Positions 1 to 8,304 of a stretch of DNA of 18,100 bases are shown here, in pieces. The translations under genes and the position numbers were made by a program. The DNA lies in NCBI GenBank assembly GCA_021286965.1, contig JAJTBK010000396.1:1-18100 (forward strand), given 5' to 3'. The notes under the pieces were generated by a model. The model was not told where the DNA came from and did no database searches. It saw only the letters and a program-made list of their open reading frames with translations. This DNA comes from Comamonadaceae bacterium (GTDB taxonomy: Bacteria > Pseudomonadota > Gammaproteobacteria > Burkholderiales > Burkholderiaceae_C). Position 1 is the first letter of the stretch. The number at the start of each line of letters is the position of its first letter.

Positions 1-1
1 C

Positions 2-1264
2 TACCCCACGGCCGGCAATGCGGCCAGCGAAGAAGAGGCGCAGCCCTTTTACGTGAATGCGCCGTTTGGCATCGTCATGGTGCACAACGGCAACCTGACC
101 AACGCGCACACGCTGCGCCGCGAGCTGTCGGAGACCGACCACCGCCACACCAAGACCGAGAGCGATTCCGAGGTGCTGCTCAACGTGCTGGCGCACGAGC
201 TGGCGCGTGCCAGCCGCGGCGCGCCGCTGCGCAGCGAGGACATCTTCCAGGCCGTGCGCGCGGTGCACAAGCGCATCAAGGGCTCGTATGCCGTGATCGC
301 GCTGATCGCCGGCTACGGCCTGCTGGCGTTCCGCGACCCGTTCGGCATCCGCCCGCTGTGCATGGGCCGCGGCAGCGACGGCACGGTGATGCTGGCCAGC
401 GAGTCCGTGGCGCTGGAGGGCACCAGCCACGTGCTGGAGCGCGACATCGCGCCGGGCGAGGCGGTGTTCCTGCATACCGACGGCCGCATCGAGACGCAGC
501 AGTGCGCCGAGAACCCGCACCTGAACCCCTGCGTGTTCGAGTACGTGTACCTGGCGCGTCCCGATTCGGTCATGGACGGCATCTCCGTCTACCAGGCGCG
601 CCTGAACATGGGCGAGACGCTGGCCAAGCGCGTGATCTCGACCGTGCCGCCAAGCCAGATCGACGCCATCATCCCGATTCCCGAATCGAGCCGCCCCAGC
701 GCCATGCAGCTGGCGCAGCTTCTGGGCTTGCCGTACCGCGAGGGCTTCGTCAAGAACCGCTACGTGGGCCGCACCTTCATCATGCCGGGGCAGGGCGCGC
801 GCAAGAAATCGGTGCGCCAGAAGCTCAACGCCATCGCCAGCGAGTTCAAGGGCAAGCGCGTGCTGTTGGTCGATGATTCCATCGTGCGCGGCACCACTTC
901 CAAAGAGATCGTGCAGATGGCGCGCGACGCCGGCGCCACCAAGGTGTACCTGGCCTCGGCCGCGCCGCCGGTGCGCCACCCCAATGTGTACGGCATCGAC
1001 ATGCCGACACGCGCGGAATTGGTCGCCCATGGCCGCACCGTGGAAGAAGTGCGCCAGTGGATCGGCTGCGACGCCCTGATCTACCAGGACGTGGATGCCA
1101 TGAAGCAGGCCGTGGGCCGCATCAACCCGCAGGTAGCGGGCTTTGAGGCTTCGTGCTTCGATGGCGTGTACATCACCGGCGATATTTCCGACGCCGAAGT
1201 GACCGCCTTGAACGAAGGCCGCAACAGCCAAGCACAGGAAGACGACGAGGACGCGCCCGTTTAA
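2..1264 (+). CDS. purF: Amidophosphoribosyltransferase, 5' end missing
   Basis: This enzyme makes 5-phosphoribosylamine from PRPP and glutamine, the committing step of purine synthesis in the cytoplasm. The frame is open from the window edge; its first codons read YPTAG followed by EAQPFYVN, which sit about 75 residues into the family. The N-terminal catalytic cysteine therefore lies outside the window. Visible parts are the rest of the glutamine amidotransferase domain (HNGNLTN, SDSE), then the phosphoribosyltransferase domain with the PRPP loop VLLVDDSIVRGTT at bases 860-898. The C-terminus ends in an acidic tail (EDDEDAPV). About 420 residues are present, which fits a complete protein near 500. 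A GTG at base 53 lies inside the domain and is not the start. metZ follows after 126 bases; purF next to metZ is a known order in proteobacteria. Confidence 0.96.
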   Translation, partial: YPTAGNAASEEEAQPFYVNAPFGIVMVHNGNLTNAHTLRRELSETDHRHTKTESDSEVLLNVLAHELARASRGAPLRSEDIFQAVRAVHKRIKGSYAVIALIAGYGLLAFRDPFGIRPLCMGRGSDGTVMLASESVALEGTSHVLERDIAPGEAVFLHTDGRIETQQCAENPHLNPCVFEYVYLARPDSVMDGISVYQARLNMGETLAKRVISTVPPSQIDAIIPIPESSRPSAMQLAQLLGLPYREGFVKNRYVGRTFIMPGQGARKKSVRQKLNAIASEFKGKRVLLVDDSIVRGTTSKEIVQMARDAGATKVYLASAAPPVRHPNVYGIDMPTRAELVAHGRTVEEVRQWIGCDALIYQDVDAMKQAVGRINPQVAGFEASCFDGVYITGDISDAEVTALNEGRNSQAQEDDEDAPV

Positions 1265-1288
1265 CAGCGGACGATGCTCTAAAAAAGA

Positions 1289-1380
1289 GAGCTGCTAGCG
1301 CTTGCGCTGCCTCATTTACAGATGCAAAACATGCTGAAAATGGCTTGTAGCAAGCGCGAGCAGCTCCTATTTTGATAGTT
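1289..1380. repeat. Intergenic palindromic repeat, copy 1
   Basis: Two 16-base arms, GAGCTGCTAGCGCTTG at 1289-1304 and CAAGCGCGAGCAGCTC at 1351-1366, are inverted repeats with one mismatch. They enclose 46 bases and are followed by the A/T-rich tail CTATTTTGATAG. The arm and tail pattern (AAGCG-GAG-AGCT then A/T) recurs at 14757-14805. It resembles a short dispersed palindromic element that I remember from Comamonadaceae genomes. It fills most of the purF-metZ gap and could form a transcript hairpin, but there is no clean U-tract, so a terminator role is doubtful. Confidence 0.6.
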
Positions 1381-1390
1381 GGAAAACACC

Positions 1391-2605
1391 ATGCATGACC
1401 AATCCCTGCCCGAGGGCCTGCACCCCGATACCCTGGCCGTGCGCCAGGCCACGGCGCGCAGCGCCTGGGGCGAGCACAGCGAGGCGCTGTACCTGACCAG
1501 CAGCTTTGTGCAAAGCGACTGCGCCAGCGCCGCCGAGCGCTTTGCCAACGCCGAGCTGGGCTATACCTACACGCGCACCGGCAACCCCACCGTCGCCAGC
1601 TTCGAGCAGCGCCTGGCGGCCATGGAGGGCGCGGAGTGCGCCATAGCGACCAGCACCGGCATGTCGGCCATCTTGCTGCTGGCGCTCACCGTGCTCAAAA
1701 GCGGCGACCACATCGTCGCCTCGCAGTCCATGTTTGGCTCCACCATCAAGCTGCTGGGCAGCGAGATGGCGCGCTTTGGCATCGAAACCACCTTTGTCAG
1801 CCAGACCGACGTGGCCGCCTGGCAGGCCGCCATCCGTCCGAACACGCGCCTGCTGTTTGCCGAAACCCCCACCAACCCGCTGACCGACCTGTGCGACATC
1901 GCCGCCCTGGCCGAACTGGCGCACGCGCACGGCGCGCTGCTGGCGGTGGACAACAGTTTTTCCTCCCCCGTGCTGCAGCGCCCGGCGCAACTGGGCGCGG
2001 ACCTGGTGGTGTATTCGGGCACCAAGCTGCTCGACGGCCAGGGCCGCGTCATGGCTGGCGCCGTCTGTGGCAGCCGCGCCCTGGTGGAAAAGGTGATGGC
2101 GCCCTTCATGCGCTGCGCGGGGCTCAACCTCTCGCCCTTCAACGCCTGGGTGGTCTTGAAGGGGCTGGAGACGCTGGCGCTGCGCGTCAAGGCGCAAAGC
2201 GCCGCCGCGCTGGAGCTGGCCGCCTGGCTGGAGCAGCATCCGAAGGTGGCGCGTGTGTATTACCCCGGCCTCGCCAGTCATCCGCAGCATGAACTGGCCA
2301 TGCGCCAGCAGGGCGGCCTGGGCGGCACGGTGCTGGCGTTTGACGTCGCCGGGCAGGGCGCACAGCAACTGCGCGCCCACGCCTTCCATGTGGTCGATAG
2401 CACGCGCTTATGTTCGATCACCGCCAACCTGGGCGACGTCAAAACCACCATCACCCACCCGGCCAGCACCTCGCACGGGCGCCTCTCGGAAGAACAACGC
2501 CAGGCAGCGGGCCTGGGCCAGGGGCTGATTCGCATCTCGGTCGGCCTGGAGCATTTGAACGACTTGAAGGCCGACCTGCTGCGCGGCCTGGATACCTTGC
2601 CATGA
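1391..2605 (+). CDS. metZ: O-succinylhomoserine sulfhydrylase
   Basis: A PLP enzyme that makes homocysteine directly from O-succinylhomoserine and sulfide in methionine synthesis. The 404-residue protein has the Cys/Met-metabolism fold: the tyrosine-rich [10 protein letters not shown] near residues 57-66, the cofactor region STGMSAI, the aspartate of AVDNSFSSP, and the PLP lysine K212 in [11 protein letters not shown]. The DGQGR wording favours MetZ over cystathionine gamma-synthase. The ATG at 1391 is chosen because GGAA at 1381-1384 stands six bases upstream; a TTG four codons earlier has no such site. The stop overlaps gltX by ATGA, so the two are probably co-translated. No SAM riboswitch is apparent upstream, only the palindromic repeat. 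The exact acyl donor (succinyl or acetyl) is family knowledge, not seen. Confidence 0.92.
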   Translation: MHDQSLPEGLHPDTLAVRQATARSAWGEHSEALYLTSSFVQSDCASAAERFANAELGYTYTRTGNPTVASFEQRLAAMEGAECAIATSTGMSAILLLALTVLKSGDHIVASQSMFGSTIKLLGSEMARFGIETTFVSQTDVAAWQAAIRPNTRLLFAETPTNPLTDLCDIAALAELAHAHGALLAVDNSFSSPVLQRPAQLGADLVVYSGTKLLDGQGRVMAGAVCGSRALVEKVMAPFMRCAGLNLSPFNAWVVLKGLETLALRVKAQSAAALELAAWLEQHPKVARVYYPGLASHPQHELAMRQQGGLGGTVLAFDVAGQGAQQLRAHAFHVVDSTRLCSITANLGDVKTTITHPASTSHGRLSEEQRQAAGLGQGLIRISVGLEHLNDLKADLLRGLDTLP

Positions 2606-4032
2606 GCACCACCATGACGACCAAAATACGCACCCGCTTTGCCCCCTCGCCCACGGGCTTTATCCACCTGGGCAACATCCGTTCGGCCCTCTACCCCTGG
2701 GCCTTTGCCCGCGCCACGGGCGGTGACTTCATCCTGCGCATCGAAGACACGGACGAGGCGCGCTCCACCCAGGCCAGCGTGGACGTCATCCTGGAAGGCA
2801 TGGCCTGGCTGCAACTCGACCACGACGAAGGCCCGTTCTACCAAATGCAGCGCATGGCGCGCTACAAGGAAGTTTTGCAGCAGCTCATCGCCAGCGGCCA
2901 TGTCTACCCCTGCTATATGAGCATGGCGGAGCTCGACGCCCTGCGCGAGCGCCAGACCGTCGCCAAGGAAAAGCCGCGCTACGACGGTACCTGGCGGCCC
3001 GAGCCCGGCAAGGTGCTGCCGCCCGTGCCCGAAGGCGTGCAGCCGGTGCTGCGCTTCAAGACGCCGCAGAACGGCGTGGTCGCCTGGGACGACAAGTGCA
3101 AGGGCCGCATCGAGTTCCAGAACAGCGAGCTTGACGACCTGGTCATTGCCCGCCCGGCGCAAAACGGCGAGGCCGTGGGCACGCCCACCTACAACTTCTG
3201 CGTCTGCGTGGACGATATGGACATGGGCATCACCCACGTCATCCGGGGCGACGACCACGTCAACAACACGCCGCGCCAGATTCATATTTTTGAAGCCCTG
3301 GGCGCGCAAGTGCCCGTCTTTGCCCACCTGCCCACCGTGCTCAACGAGCAGGGCGAGAAGATGAGCAAGCGCAATGGCGCCAAGGCCGTGACGCAATACC
3401 GCGACGAAGGCTACCTGCCCGACGCCATGGTCAACTACCTGGCGCGCCTGGGCTGGAGCCACGGCGATGATGAAATCTTCTCGCGCGCGCAGTTCCTGGA
3501 GTGGTTCAACCTCGACCACCTGGGCAAGAGCGCCGGCCAGTTCGACGAAGCCAAGCTGCGCTGGGTCAACGCCCAGCACCTCAAGGCGCTGGACGATGCG
3601 CAGCTGGCTGCGCTGGTCACGCCCTTTGTCGTCAAGGCCGGCGTGGCGCAAGAGCAGCTCGACGAGCGCCTGCCGCGCATCTGCGCCTTGTTCAAGGACC
3701 GCTGCGAAACCCTGGTCGATCTGGCGCGCTGGATTGCCTTGTTCTACGTGGATGCCATTGAGCGCAACGCCGAGGACTACGCCCAGCATGTCACGCCCGC
3801 AGCCCAGCCCTTGCTGGACGCCTTTGCCGCCGCCATGCAGGCTGTGCAGTGGAACAAAGAGGCCATTGCCGCAGCCCTCAAGGCCGTGCTCAAGGAGCAG
3901 GGCGCGAAGATGCCGCAACTGGCCATGCCGCTGCGCGTGCTCACCGTGGGCTGCGCACACACACCTTCGGTCGATGCAGTGCTGGAATTGCTCGGGCGCG
4001 AAAAAGTTTGTGCGAGATTGAAAAACAGCTAA
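2602..4032 (+). CDS. gltX: Glutamyl-tRNA synthetase
   Basis: A class I aminoacyl-tRNA synthetase that charges tRNA-Glu with glutamate in the cytoplasm. The 476-residue length is normal for bacterial GluRS. FAPSPTG is followed by the HIGH-type signature HLGN at residues 22-25; the KMSKR loop is at 253-257 ([11 protein letters not shown]). The middle carries [12 protein letters not shown], typical of the active-site domain, and the C-terminal third is the helical anticodon-binding part. The start at 2602 overlaps the metZ stop by four bases; an alternative ATG at 2614 would remove four residues. The tRNA-Glu gene lies 182 bases downstream. A promoter candidate for the tRNAs overlaps the last codons. 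Confidence 0.97.
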   Translation: MSTTMTTKIRTRFAPSPTGFIHLGNIRSALYPWAFARATGGDFILRIEDTDEARSTQASVDVILEGMAWLQLDHDEGPFYQMQRMARYKEVLQQLIASGHVYPCYMSMAELDALRERQTVAKEKPRYDGTWRPEPGKVLPPVPEGVQPVLRFKTPQNGVVAWDDKCKGRIEFQNSELDDLVIARPAQNGEAVGTPTYNFCVCVDDMDMGITHVIRGDDHVNNTPRQIHIFEALGAQVPVFAHLPTVLNEQGEKMSKRNGAKAVTQYRDEGYLPDAMVNYLARLGWSHGDDEIFSRAQFLEWFNLDHLGKSAGQFDEAKLRWVNAQHLKALDDAQLAALVTPFVVKAGVAQEQLDERLPRICALFKDRCETLVDLARWIALFYVDAIERNAEDYAQHVTPAAQPLLDAFAAAMQAVQWNKEAIAAALKAVLKEQGAKMPQLAMPLRVLTVGCAHTPSVDAVLELLGREKVCARLKNS

Positions 4033-4048
4033 AAACCTGCCCTATAAT
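4018..4048 (+). promoter_or_regulatory. Promoter candidate for the tRNA cluster
   Basis: A perfect TATAAT at 4043-4048 is preceded by TTGAAA at 4018-4023 with a 19-base spacer, slightly long for a sigma-70 site. A GC-containing stretch follows directly. The -35 box lies inside the last codons of gltX. It stands about 53 bases before tRNA-Ala, which fits a stable-RNA promoter. Confidence 0.6.
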
Positions 4049-4100
4049 TCGAGGCTCAGCAGATGACGACAGTAATTCAAAAGACTGTCGAAATCGAAGT

Positions 4101-4176
<76 letters not shown>

Positions 4177-4214
4177 AGGTTTTTCGAAAATCGAGAAATC
4201 GGTTCTTAGGTTTT

Positions 4215-4290
4215 GACCCTATCGTCTAGAGGCCTAGGACATCACCCTTTCACGGTGAGTACCGGGGTTCGAATCCCCGTAGGGTCGCCA
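4215..4290 (+). tRNA. tRNA-Glu (anticodon UUC)
   Basis: A 76-base cloverleaf with a fully paired acceptor (GACCCTA with TAGGGTC). The anticodon stem TCACC/GGTGA carries loop CTTTCAC, giving UUC. The T stem is CGGGG/CCCCG, the discriminator is G, and CCA is encoded. It is the substrate of the GltX synthetase encoded just upstream, and a source of Glu-tRNA for tetrapyrrole synthesis where that route is used. Confidence 0.97.
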
Positions 4291-4296
4291 AGTTTT

Positions 4297-4330
4297 GTTG
4301 CACTTGGCCTCGCAAGAGGCGTAAAGCAAC
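4297..4330 (+). other. Structured spacer between tRNA-Glu and tRNA-Asp
   Basis: The spacer holds a nested hairpin. The inner stem GCCTC/GAGGC (4307-4311 and 4316-4320) closes a GCAA tetraloop of the stable GNRA type. The outer stem GTTGC (4297-4301) pairs with GCAAC (4326-4330) across an internal loop. No U-tract follows, so it is not a terminator. A role in processing of the tRNA precursor is an inference. Confidence 0.4.
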
Positions 4331-4338
4331 ACCGACGC

Positions 4339-4415
4339 GGAGTGGTAGTTCAGTCGGTTAGAATACCGGCCTGTCACGCCGGGGGTCGCGGGTTCGAGTC
4401 CCGTCCACTCCGCCA
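4339..4415 (+). tRNA. tRNA-Asp (anticodon GUC)
   Basis: A 77-base cloverleaf with acceptor GGAGTGG paired to CCACTCC. The anticodon loop CTGTCAC gives GUC, the T arm is CGGGTTCGAGTCCCG, the discriminator is G, and CCA is encoded. It is the last gene of the cluster and is followed nine bases later by a terminator hairpin. Confidence 0.97.
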
Positions 4416-4423
4416 GTTATACG

Positions 4424-4458
4424 AAAGCCTTGCAGGTTCACACTTGCAAGGCTTTTTT
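4424..4458 (+). terminator. Intrinsic terminator after the tRNA cluster
   Basis: An 11-base-pair perfect stem (AAAGCCTTGCA at 4424-4434 with TGCAAGGCTTT at 4445-4455) with a ten-base loop runs into TTTTTT ending at 4458. This is a strong rho-independent terminator for the Ala-Glu-Asp transcript. The next start codon is only 17 bases after the U-tract. Confidence 0.9.
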
Positions 4459-4475
4459 GTTGGGGTTTTTACGCC

Positions 4476-5255
4476 ATGCCTGCTGCCGCATTCCTGCCTA
4501 CGACCGCATCTGCTGCCCCGCTGCGCTTCGATAGCGTCGATGCCTTGCGTGGCCTGGCCATGGTGTGGATGACGGTGTTTCACTTTTGCTTCGACCTGAG
4601 CCACTTCGGCTTGTGGCCGCAAAATTTTCTTGGTGATCCCTTCTGGACCTGGCAGCGTAGCGCCATCGTCAGCCTGTTTGTATTTTGTGCCGGCCTGGGG
4701 CAGGCGATGGCCCTGCACCAAGGGCAGGGATGGGGGCGGTTTCGCCGGCGTTGGCTGCAGATCGGGGCTGGGGCCTTGCTGGTCTCGGCGGGTTCGTACC
4801 TCATGTTTCCGCGCAGCTTCATCTACTTTGGCGTTTTGCATGGCATGGCGGTGATGCTGTTGCTGCTGCGCCCACTGGCCGGAAGCGGGGCTTGGCTCTG
4901 GCCCCTGGGGGTGCTCGCCTTGGGGCTGCCCTGGGGGGCAGAGCAGCTTTTGAACGGCCCCTGGGCGATGGCGGCGCCTTGGTTCGATAGCCGGCTGCTC
5001 AATGGCCTGGGGCTCATCAGCCACAAGCCCTTCACCGAGGACTATGTACCCGTGCTGCCTTGGCTGGGCGTGATGTGCTGGGGCCTTGCCGCAGGCCAGT
5101 GGCTGCTGCGCCGGCATCCGCTGCGGCTGGCCCAGCCCCTGGGGGGGGTGGGGCGCAGGCTGGCGCTGCTGGGGCGCTGGAGCCTGAGCTACTACTTGCT
5201 GCATCAGCCGGTGTTGCTCGGTTTGCTGGCGCTTTTCATGTTTTTGCGGACATAA
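4476..5255 (+). CDS. DUF1624 / HGSNAT-like integral membrane protein
   Basis: A 259-residue polytopic inner-membrane protein. The N-terminal RFDSVDALRGLAMVWM followed by a histidine in FHFCFD (residues 17-40) is the hallmark of the DUF1624 / heparan-alpha-glucosaminide N-acetyltransferase catalytic family. FIYFGVLHGMA (115-125), LPWLGVMCWGL (194-204) and SLSYYLLHQPVL (236-247) match later helices of the same fold. About seven hydrophobic segments can be counted. Members are thought to move acyl groups across the membrane onto sugars; the substrate here is unknown. The ATG at 4476 has a purine stretch GGGG at 4462-4465, ten bases upstream. The gene starts just past the tRNA terminator, stands alone on this strand, and runs convergent to the isomerase gene. 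Confidence 0.82.
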   Translation: MPAAAFLPTTASAAPLRFDSVDALRGLAMVWMTVFHFCFDLSHFGLWPQNFLGDPFWTWQRSAIVSLFVFCAGLGQAMALHQGQGWGRFRRRWLQIGAGALLVSAGSYLMFPRSFIYFGVLHGMAVMLLLLRPLAGSGAWLWPLGVLALGLPWGAEQLLNGPWAMAAPWFDSRLLNGLGLISHKPFTEDYVPVLPWLGVMCWGLAAGQWLLRRHPLRLAQPLGGVGRRLALLGRWSLSYYLLHQPVLLGLLALFMFLRT

Positions 5256-5278
5256 AAAAACGCGGCCAGGGCCGCGTT
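5254..5278 (-). terminator. Terminator of the msrB-yciB-bolA-isomerase run
   Basis: Read on the minus strand, the stem AACGCGGC/GCCGCGTT (5271-5278 with 5259-5266) with a four-base loop is followed by seven T residues at 5254-5260. It begins 18 bases after the isomerase stop. On the + strand there is no U-tract, so it is directional; its U-tract overlaps the stop codon of the convergent DUF1624 gene. Confidence 0.85.
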
Positions 5279-5296
5279 CGGGGTGGGCAGGACGCT

Positions 5297-6082
5297 TTAT
5301 TCGACCTTGGCCTTGGTGCGCAGATCTTCCTGGAACTGCCCGAGCTTTTGCTGCTGCAGCTGTTGGGCGATCTGGGGCTTGACGTCGTCAAGCTTCGGCA
5401 GCTGGGCCTGGCGCTCGTCGTCGAGGCGGATGATGTGCCAGCCGAATTGGCTCTTGACCGGCTCGGTCGTCATCTCGCCCTTCTTGAGCTTGAGCATGGC
5501 TTCGGTGAACTCGCTCACGTAGCTGCTGGGGTTGGCCCAGTCGAGATCGCCGCCGCGTGCGCCGGAGCCCGGATCCTTGGACTTCTTCTTGGCGATGTCC
5601 TCGAACTTTGCGCCCTTCTTGATCGAAGCGATGATGGCCTTGGCCTCGTCTTCCTTTTCCACCAGGATGTGGCTGGCCTTGTATTCCTTGCCGCTGTTGG
5701 CGGCGACGAACTTGTCGTACTCGGCCTGAATTTCGGCGTCGGTCACCGGGTTCTTCTTTTGGTAGTCGGTGAACAGCTCGCGGATCAGGATGGTCTGGCG
5801 GGCCAGTTCCATCTGGTTCTTGTAGTCGGCGGTCGCTTCCAGGCCGCGCTTTTGCGCTTCTTGCAGGAAGATTTCGCGGGCGATGACTTCTTCCTTGATC
5901 TGGTTCTCAACTTCCGGTGTGATCGGGCGGCCCGAACGCTCGACCTGCTGGCGCAGCACGTCAGCGCGTGCCGAAGGCACGGGTTTGCCGTTGACGATGG
6001 CCAGGTTTTGTGCGGCGGCGGGCAGTGCAACGGCGCCCAACACAGCGGCGGCCACGAGGCCGGACAAGAGCTTTTGCTTCAT
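5297..6082 (-). CDS. Periplasmic parvulin-type peptidyl-prolyl isomerase
   Basis: A 261-residue PpiC-domain protein that would speed proline isomerisation during folding of exported proteins. MKQKLLSGLV and a hydrophobic stretch ending PAAA-Q (residues 1-25) form a Sec signal peptide with cleavage likely after residue 24, so it should be periplasmic. Residues 40-130 are a helical SurA-like N-terminal part. The parvulin domain spans about 134-225: ASHILV, the FEDIAKKKSKDPGS stretch, GGDLDWA and FGWHIIRLDD. A charged, glutamine-rich tail follows. The ATG at 6082 is preferred over a TTG five codons upstream because it precedes the basic signal-peptide start and has GGA nearby. It is the last gene of the minus-strand run, 56 bases after bolA, before a strong terminator. 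Confidence 0.9.
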   Translation of the reverse strand: MKQKLLSGLVAAAVLGAVALPAAAQNLAIVNGKPVPSARADVLRQQVERSGRPITPEVENQIKEEVIAREIFLQEAQKRGLEATADYKNQMELARQTILIRELFTDYQKKNPVTDAEIQAEYDKFVAANSGKEYKASHILVEKEDEAKAIIASIKKGAKFEDIAKKKSKDPGSGARGGDLDWANPSSYVSEFTEAMLKLKKGEMTTEPVKSQFGWHIIRLDDERQAQLPKLDDVKPQIAQQLQQQKLGQFQEDLRTKAKVE

Positions 6083-6138
6083 GAAATATCCAAACAACGA
6101 GGAATGTTGGCAGGCAGGGCCGTGTAGACAGGGCCTGC

Positions 6139-6411
6139 TCAGAGAAGTTCAATCGCCAGCGCGTGCAGGCCCTGATCCATGAATTCTTGCAGCGCATCAT
6201 ACACAAGGCGATGCTGCGCCACGCGCGATTTGCCGGCCAATTGCGGCGCTGCAATACGCACGCGGAAATGGGTGCCAAAGCCGGTGCCGTTGGCGCCGGC
6301 ATGACCGATGTGCTGGCCGCTTTCGTCGATGACTTCGAGCTGCGTGGGTGCCAGGCGCTCGCGCAGGCGGGCTTCGAGGGCGGCGGCGGTGGTCGAAAAA
6401 GGATTGCTCAT
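6139..6411 (-). CDS. bolA: BolA family protein
   Basis: A 90-residue cytoplasmic protein of the BolA family. Members bind monothiol glutaredoxins, share a [2Fe-2S] cluster and affect morphology and stress response. The sequence shows the N-terminal helix ([10 protein letters not shown]), the beta strand LEVIDES, the variable loop [17 protein letters not shown] with H48, and the strongly conserved HRLVYDAL helix with H67, the usual cluster ligand. The tail HALAIELL completes the class II KH-like fold. The start ATG overlaps the yciB stop (ATGA), indicating translational coupling. yciB-bolA-isomerase is a gene order I associate with betaproteobacteria. Confidence 0.94.
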   Translation of the reverse strand: MSNPFSTTAAALEARLRERLAPTQLEVIDESGQHIGHAGANGTGFGTHFRVRIAAPQLAGKSRVAQHRLVYDALQEFMDQGLHALAIELL

Positions 6412-6977
6412 GGTTGTATGTTCGGGGAGTCGTTGTCTGTGGCAGGAGGGGTGTCTTGCATGTGGCGGCTCAGGTACAGGCCCTGGGCGATGACGAACAC
6501 CAGCATCAGTCCCATGCCGCCAAAGAGTTTGAAGTTGACCCAGGTGTCGGTGTCGAAGGTGTAGGCCACCCACAGGTTGAGCAGGCCCATGGTGGCAAAA
6601 AATCCGGCCCAGCTCCAATTGAGGCGCAGCCATACCGGCTCCGGCAGCGTCATTTGTGCCTGCATCAGCGTGCGGATGAGGTTTTTGCGCCAGACCAGCT
6701 GGCCCAGCACCAGGGCCGAGCCCATGAGCCAGTACAGCACGGTGGGTTTCCACTTGATGAAGGTTTCGCTGTGTGCCAGCAGCGTCGCGCCGCCAAAGAC
6801 GACGATCACGCCCAGGCTGAGCCACTGCATGGGCTCGACCTTGCCGTGGTGCCAGCGCAGGTAGGCAATTTGCAGCACCGTGGCGGCGATCGCCACCGCC
6901 GTTGCGGTGTAAATACCCCAGGCCTTGAAGGCGGCAAAAAACAGGAAGATGGGGAAAAAGTCGATCAAAAATTTCAT
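6408..6977 (-). CDS. yciB: Inner membrane-spanning protein YciB (septation protein A family)
   Basis: A 189-residue polytopic inner-membrane protein. [14 protein letters not shown] at the N-terminus and [23 protein letters not shown] and [13 protein letters not shown] further on are the conserved stretches of the YciB/IspZ family, which is linked to cell-envelope synthesis and septation in enterobacteria and Shigella. Five to six transmembrane helices are visible (about residues 5-22, 25-42, 51-69, 78-94, 121-141 and 151-172). It starts ten bases after msrB ends and overlaps bolA by four bases, so it sits in the middle of an operon. The biochemical activity of the family is not settled. Confidence 0.93.
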   Translation of the reverse strand: MKFLIDFFPIFLFFAAFKAWGIYTATAVAIAATVLQIAYLRWHHGKVEPMQWLSLGVIVVFGGATLLAHSETFIKWKPTVLYWLMGSALVLGQLVWRKNLIRTLMQAQMTLPEPVWLRLNWSWAGFFATMGLLNLWVAYTFDTDTWVNFKLFGGMGLMLVFVIAQGLYLSRHMQDTPPATDNDSPNIQP

Positions 6978-6987
6978 GGCGGGCAGC

Positions 6988-7401
6988 TCAAGGGCCGGCC
7001 GGCTCGAAAGCCAGTGCGGCGGAGTTCATGCAGTAGCGCAGGCCGGTGGGCGCAGGGCCGTCGGCAAAGACGTGGCCCAGGTGCGCGCCGCATTGGGCGC
7101 ACACGGTTTCGGTGCGCACCATGGCGTGGCTGCGATCTTCGATCTCGGCGATGGCGCCGGGCAGGGCCTGCCAAAAGCTGGGCCAGCCGCAGCCGGGATC
7201 GAATTTGTGGGCGGCCTCAAACAGGGGCGCGCCGCAGCACATGCAATGGTAACGGCCTGCCGCCCAGTGCTGCTCGTAGCGGCCGCTGAAGGGGCGCTCG
7301 GTGGCGGCGCGGCGCGTGATGGCGAAGGCGCCGGGTTCGGCACCCCGCGCCTGCAGCAGGGCTTGCCATTGGGCATCGGTGTGGGTGATGGGGTAGGGCA
7401 T
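6988..7401 (-). CDS. msrB: Peptide-methionine (R)-S-oxide reductase
   Basis: A 137-residue enzyme that reduces the R form of methionine sulfoxide in proteins, repairing oxidative damage. The catalytic cysteine is in RYCMNSAAL near the C-terminus. Two CxxC pairs (CMCC around residues 53-56 and CAQC around 111-114) form the structural zinc site. GCGWPSFW includes a further cysteine at the position often used as the resolving residue. HLGHVF is also diagnostic. The ATG at 7401 gives the usual length for a free-standing MsrB without signal peptide, so it should be cytoplasmic. It lies 71 bases after the Crp-like regulator and ten bases before yciB, in one direction with both. Confidence 0.96.
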   Translation of the reverse strand: MPYPITHTDAQWQALLQARGAEPGAFAITRRAATERPFSGRYEQHWAAGRYHCMCCGAPLFEAAHKFDPGCGWPSFWQALPGAIAEIEDRSHAMVRTETVCAQCGAHLGHVFADGPAPTGLRYCMNSAALAFEPAGP

Positions 7402-7472
7402 GGCCGGGCCAATGCAAAAGCCGTGGAGGTGGCCATTGTCGGCCAGCGGTGCCGGCCCGTGCACTTGCGGGG

Positions 7473-8159
7473 TCAAGCCGAGGCGGCCGTGGCCAGGAAT
7501 TGGTCGAGCGCGGTGTCGTCGAGGATGGCGACGCGGCCAAAGTCCAGGCCGACGATACCCGCTGCTGCCAGTGCGCCCAGGGCGCGGTTGATGGTTTGGC
7601 GCGAGAGCCCGGCGAGCTGTCCCAGCTCCTCCTGGGTGATGTCCAGGCGCCGGCGGCTGCGCCAGAACAGGCGGCTGAGCTGCAACGCCACGCGCTGCTC
7701 GGCCGAGCGCGTGCGTCCGGCCTCGATGATGGTCAGGGCCTGGCCCAGGCGCAGGTTGATGTGCTGCGCCAGGTACTGGTTGAACTCCAGGCTGCCGGCG
7801 TGCAGGTGCTCGAACAAGGCCAGGGGCAGGCATAGCAGGCGTGTCGGGCGCAGGGCGATGACTTCATAGCGCTGCGCCTCGGCCCGCATGGCGGTGCCCT
7901 CGCCAAACCATTCGCCGTCGGGTACGCCGATGAAGGCCGCCGTGCGTGCCCGGTGCTGGGTGCTGCGCAGCATCACCAGGCCCGAGAGCACGGCGTGCCA
8001 GCCCTGCGCCGGGCTGCCGGCGGGCAGCAGCACGGCGCCCTTGGCGCCCTGCGTTTCATAGACGCCAGAGCGCACTTCTTGTTGCAATTTTGCCTCCAGG
8101 CTGGCGAACCATGGTTGGCGGCAAATAAAGCGCTCGGCAGGGCTGGCTAGGCAGAACAT
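7473..8159 (-). CDS. Crp/Fnr-family transcriptional regulator
   Basis: A 228-residue regulator with a cyclic-nucleotide-binding-like domain (about 30-120, with [20 protein letters not shown] and GEWFGEGTA), a dimer helix (about 125-165) and a C-terminal winged helix ([24 protein letters not shown], about 174-197). The [14 protein letters not shown] strand closes the sensor domain. It lacks the N-terminal cysteine cluster of FNR, and the cAMP-contact residues of CRP are not clearly kept, so the signal is unknown. The ATG at 8159 gives the usual length, but the ribosome site before it is weak. It is divergent from the periplasmic binding protein gene and upstream of msrB on its own strand, so either could be a target. 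Confidence 0.9.
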   Translation of the reverse strand: MFCLASPAERFICRQPWFASLEAKLQQEVRSGVYETQGAKGAVLLPAGSPAQGWHAVLSGLVMLRSTQHRARTAAFIGVPDGEWFGEGTAMRAEAQRYEVIALRPTRLLCLPLALFEHLHAGSLEFNQYLAQHINLRLGQALTIIEAGRTRSAEQRVALQLSRLFWRSRRRLDITQEELGQLAGLSRQTINRALGALAAAGIVGLDFGRVAILDDTALDQFLATAASA

Positions 8160-8304
8160 GGCGGCATTTTGACGGTTTTTGTTGGCTTTTTTTAGGGGAA
8201 ACCCTTGATAAATGTCTGTATGGCGACAGGTTTTGGCAGCCCGATCGCTGCCCGCCACACTGCCGGCTTTTCGTCATCACAAGCCACCGTGGAGGGAGAG
8301 AACA

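Noticed and set aside
1379..1390. A TTG start four codons upstream for metZ.
   Set aside because: The GGAA ribosome-site candidate lies within this stretch and is properly spaced only for the ATG at 1391.
1265..1390. A SAM or other methionine riboswitch before metZ.
   Set aside because: The region is occupied by the palindromic repeat, and no SAM-I or SAM-II-like core was recognised.
2278..3960. A 560-codon minus-strand open frame opposite metZ and gltX.
   Set aside because: It mirrors the third-position GC bias of two well-supported + strand genes and shows no motif.
6083..6138. A hairpin between bolA and the isomerase gene as a terminator.
   Set aside because: The stem has a mismatch and there is no U-tract on either strand; it is more likely just GC-rich spacer.
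8201..8220. An FNR-box half site (TTGAT at 8205-8209) near the Crp/Fnr-type gene.
   Set aside because: The second half (ATCAA at the right spacing) is absent, and a five-base match is expected by chance.
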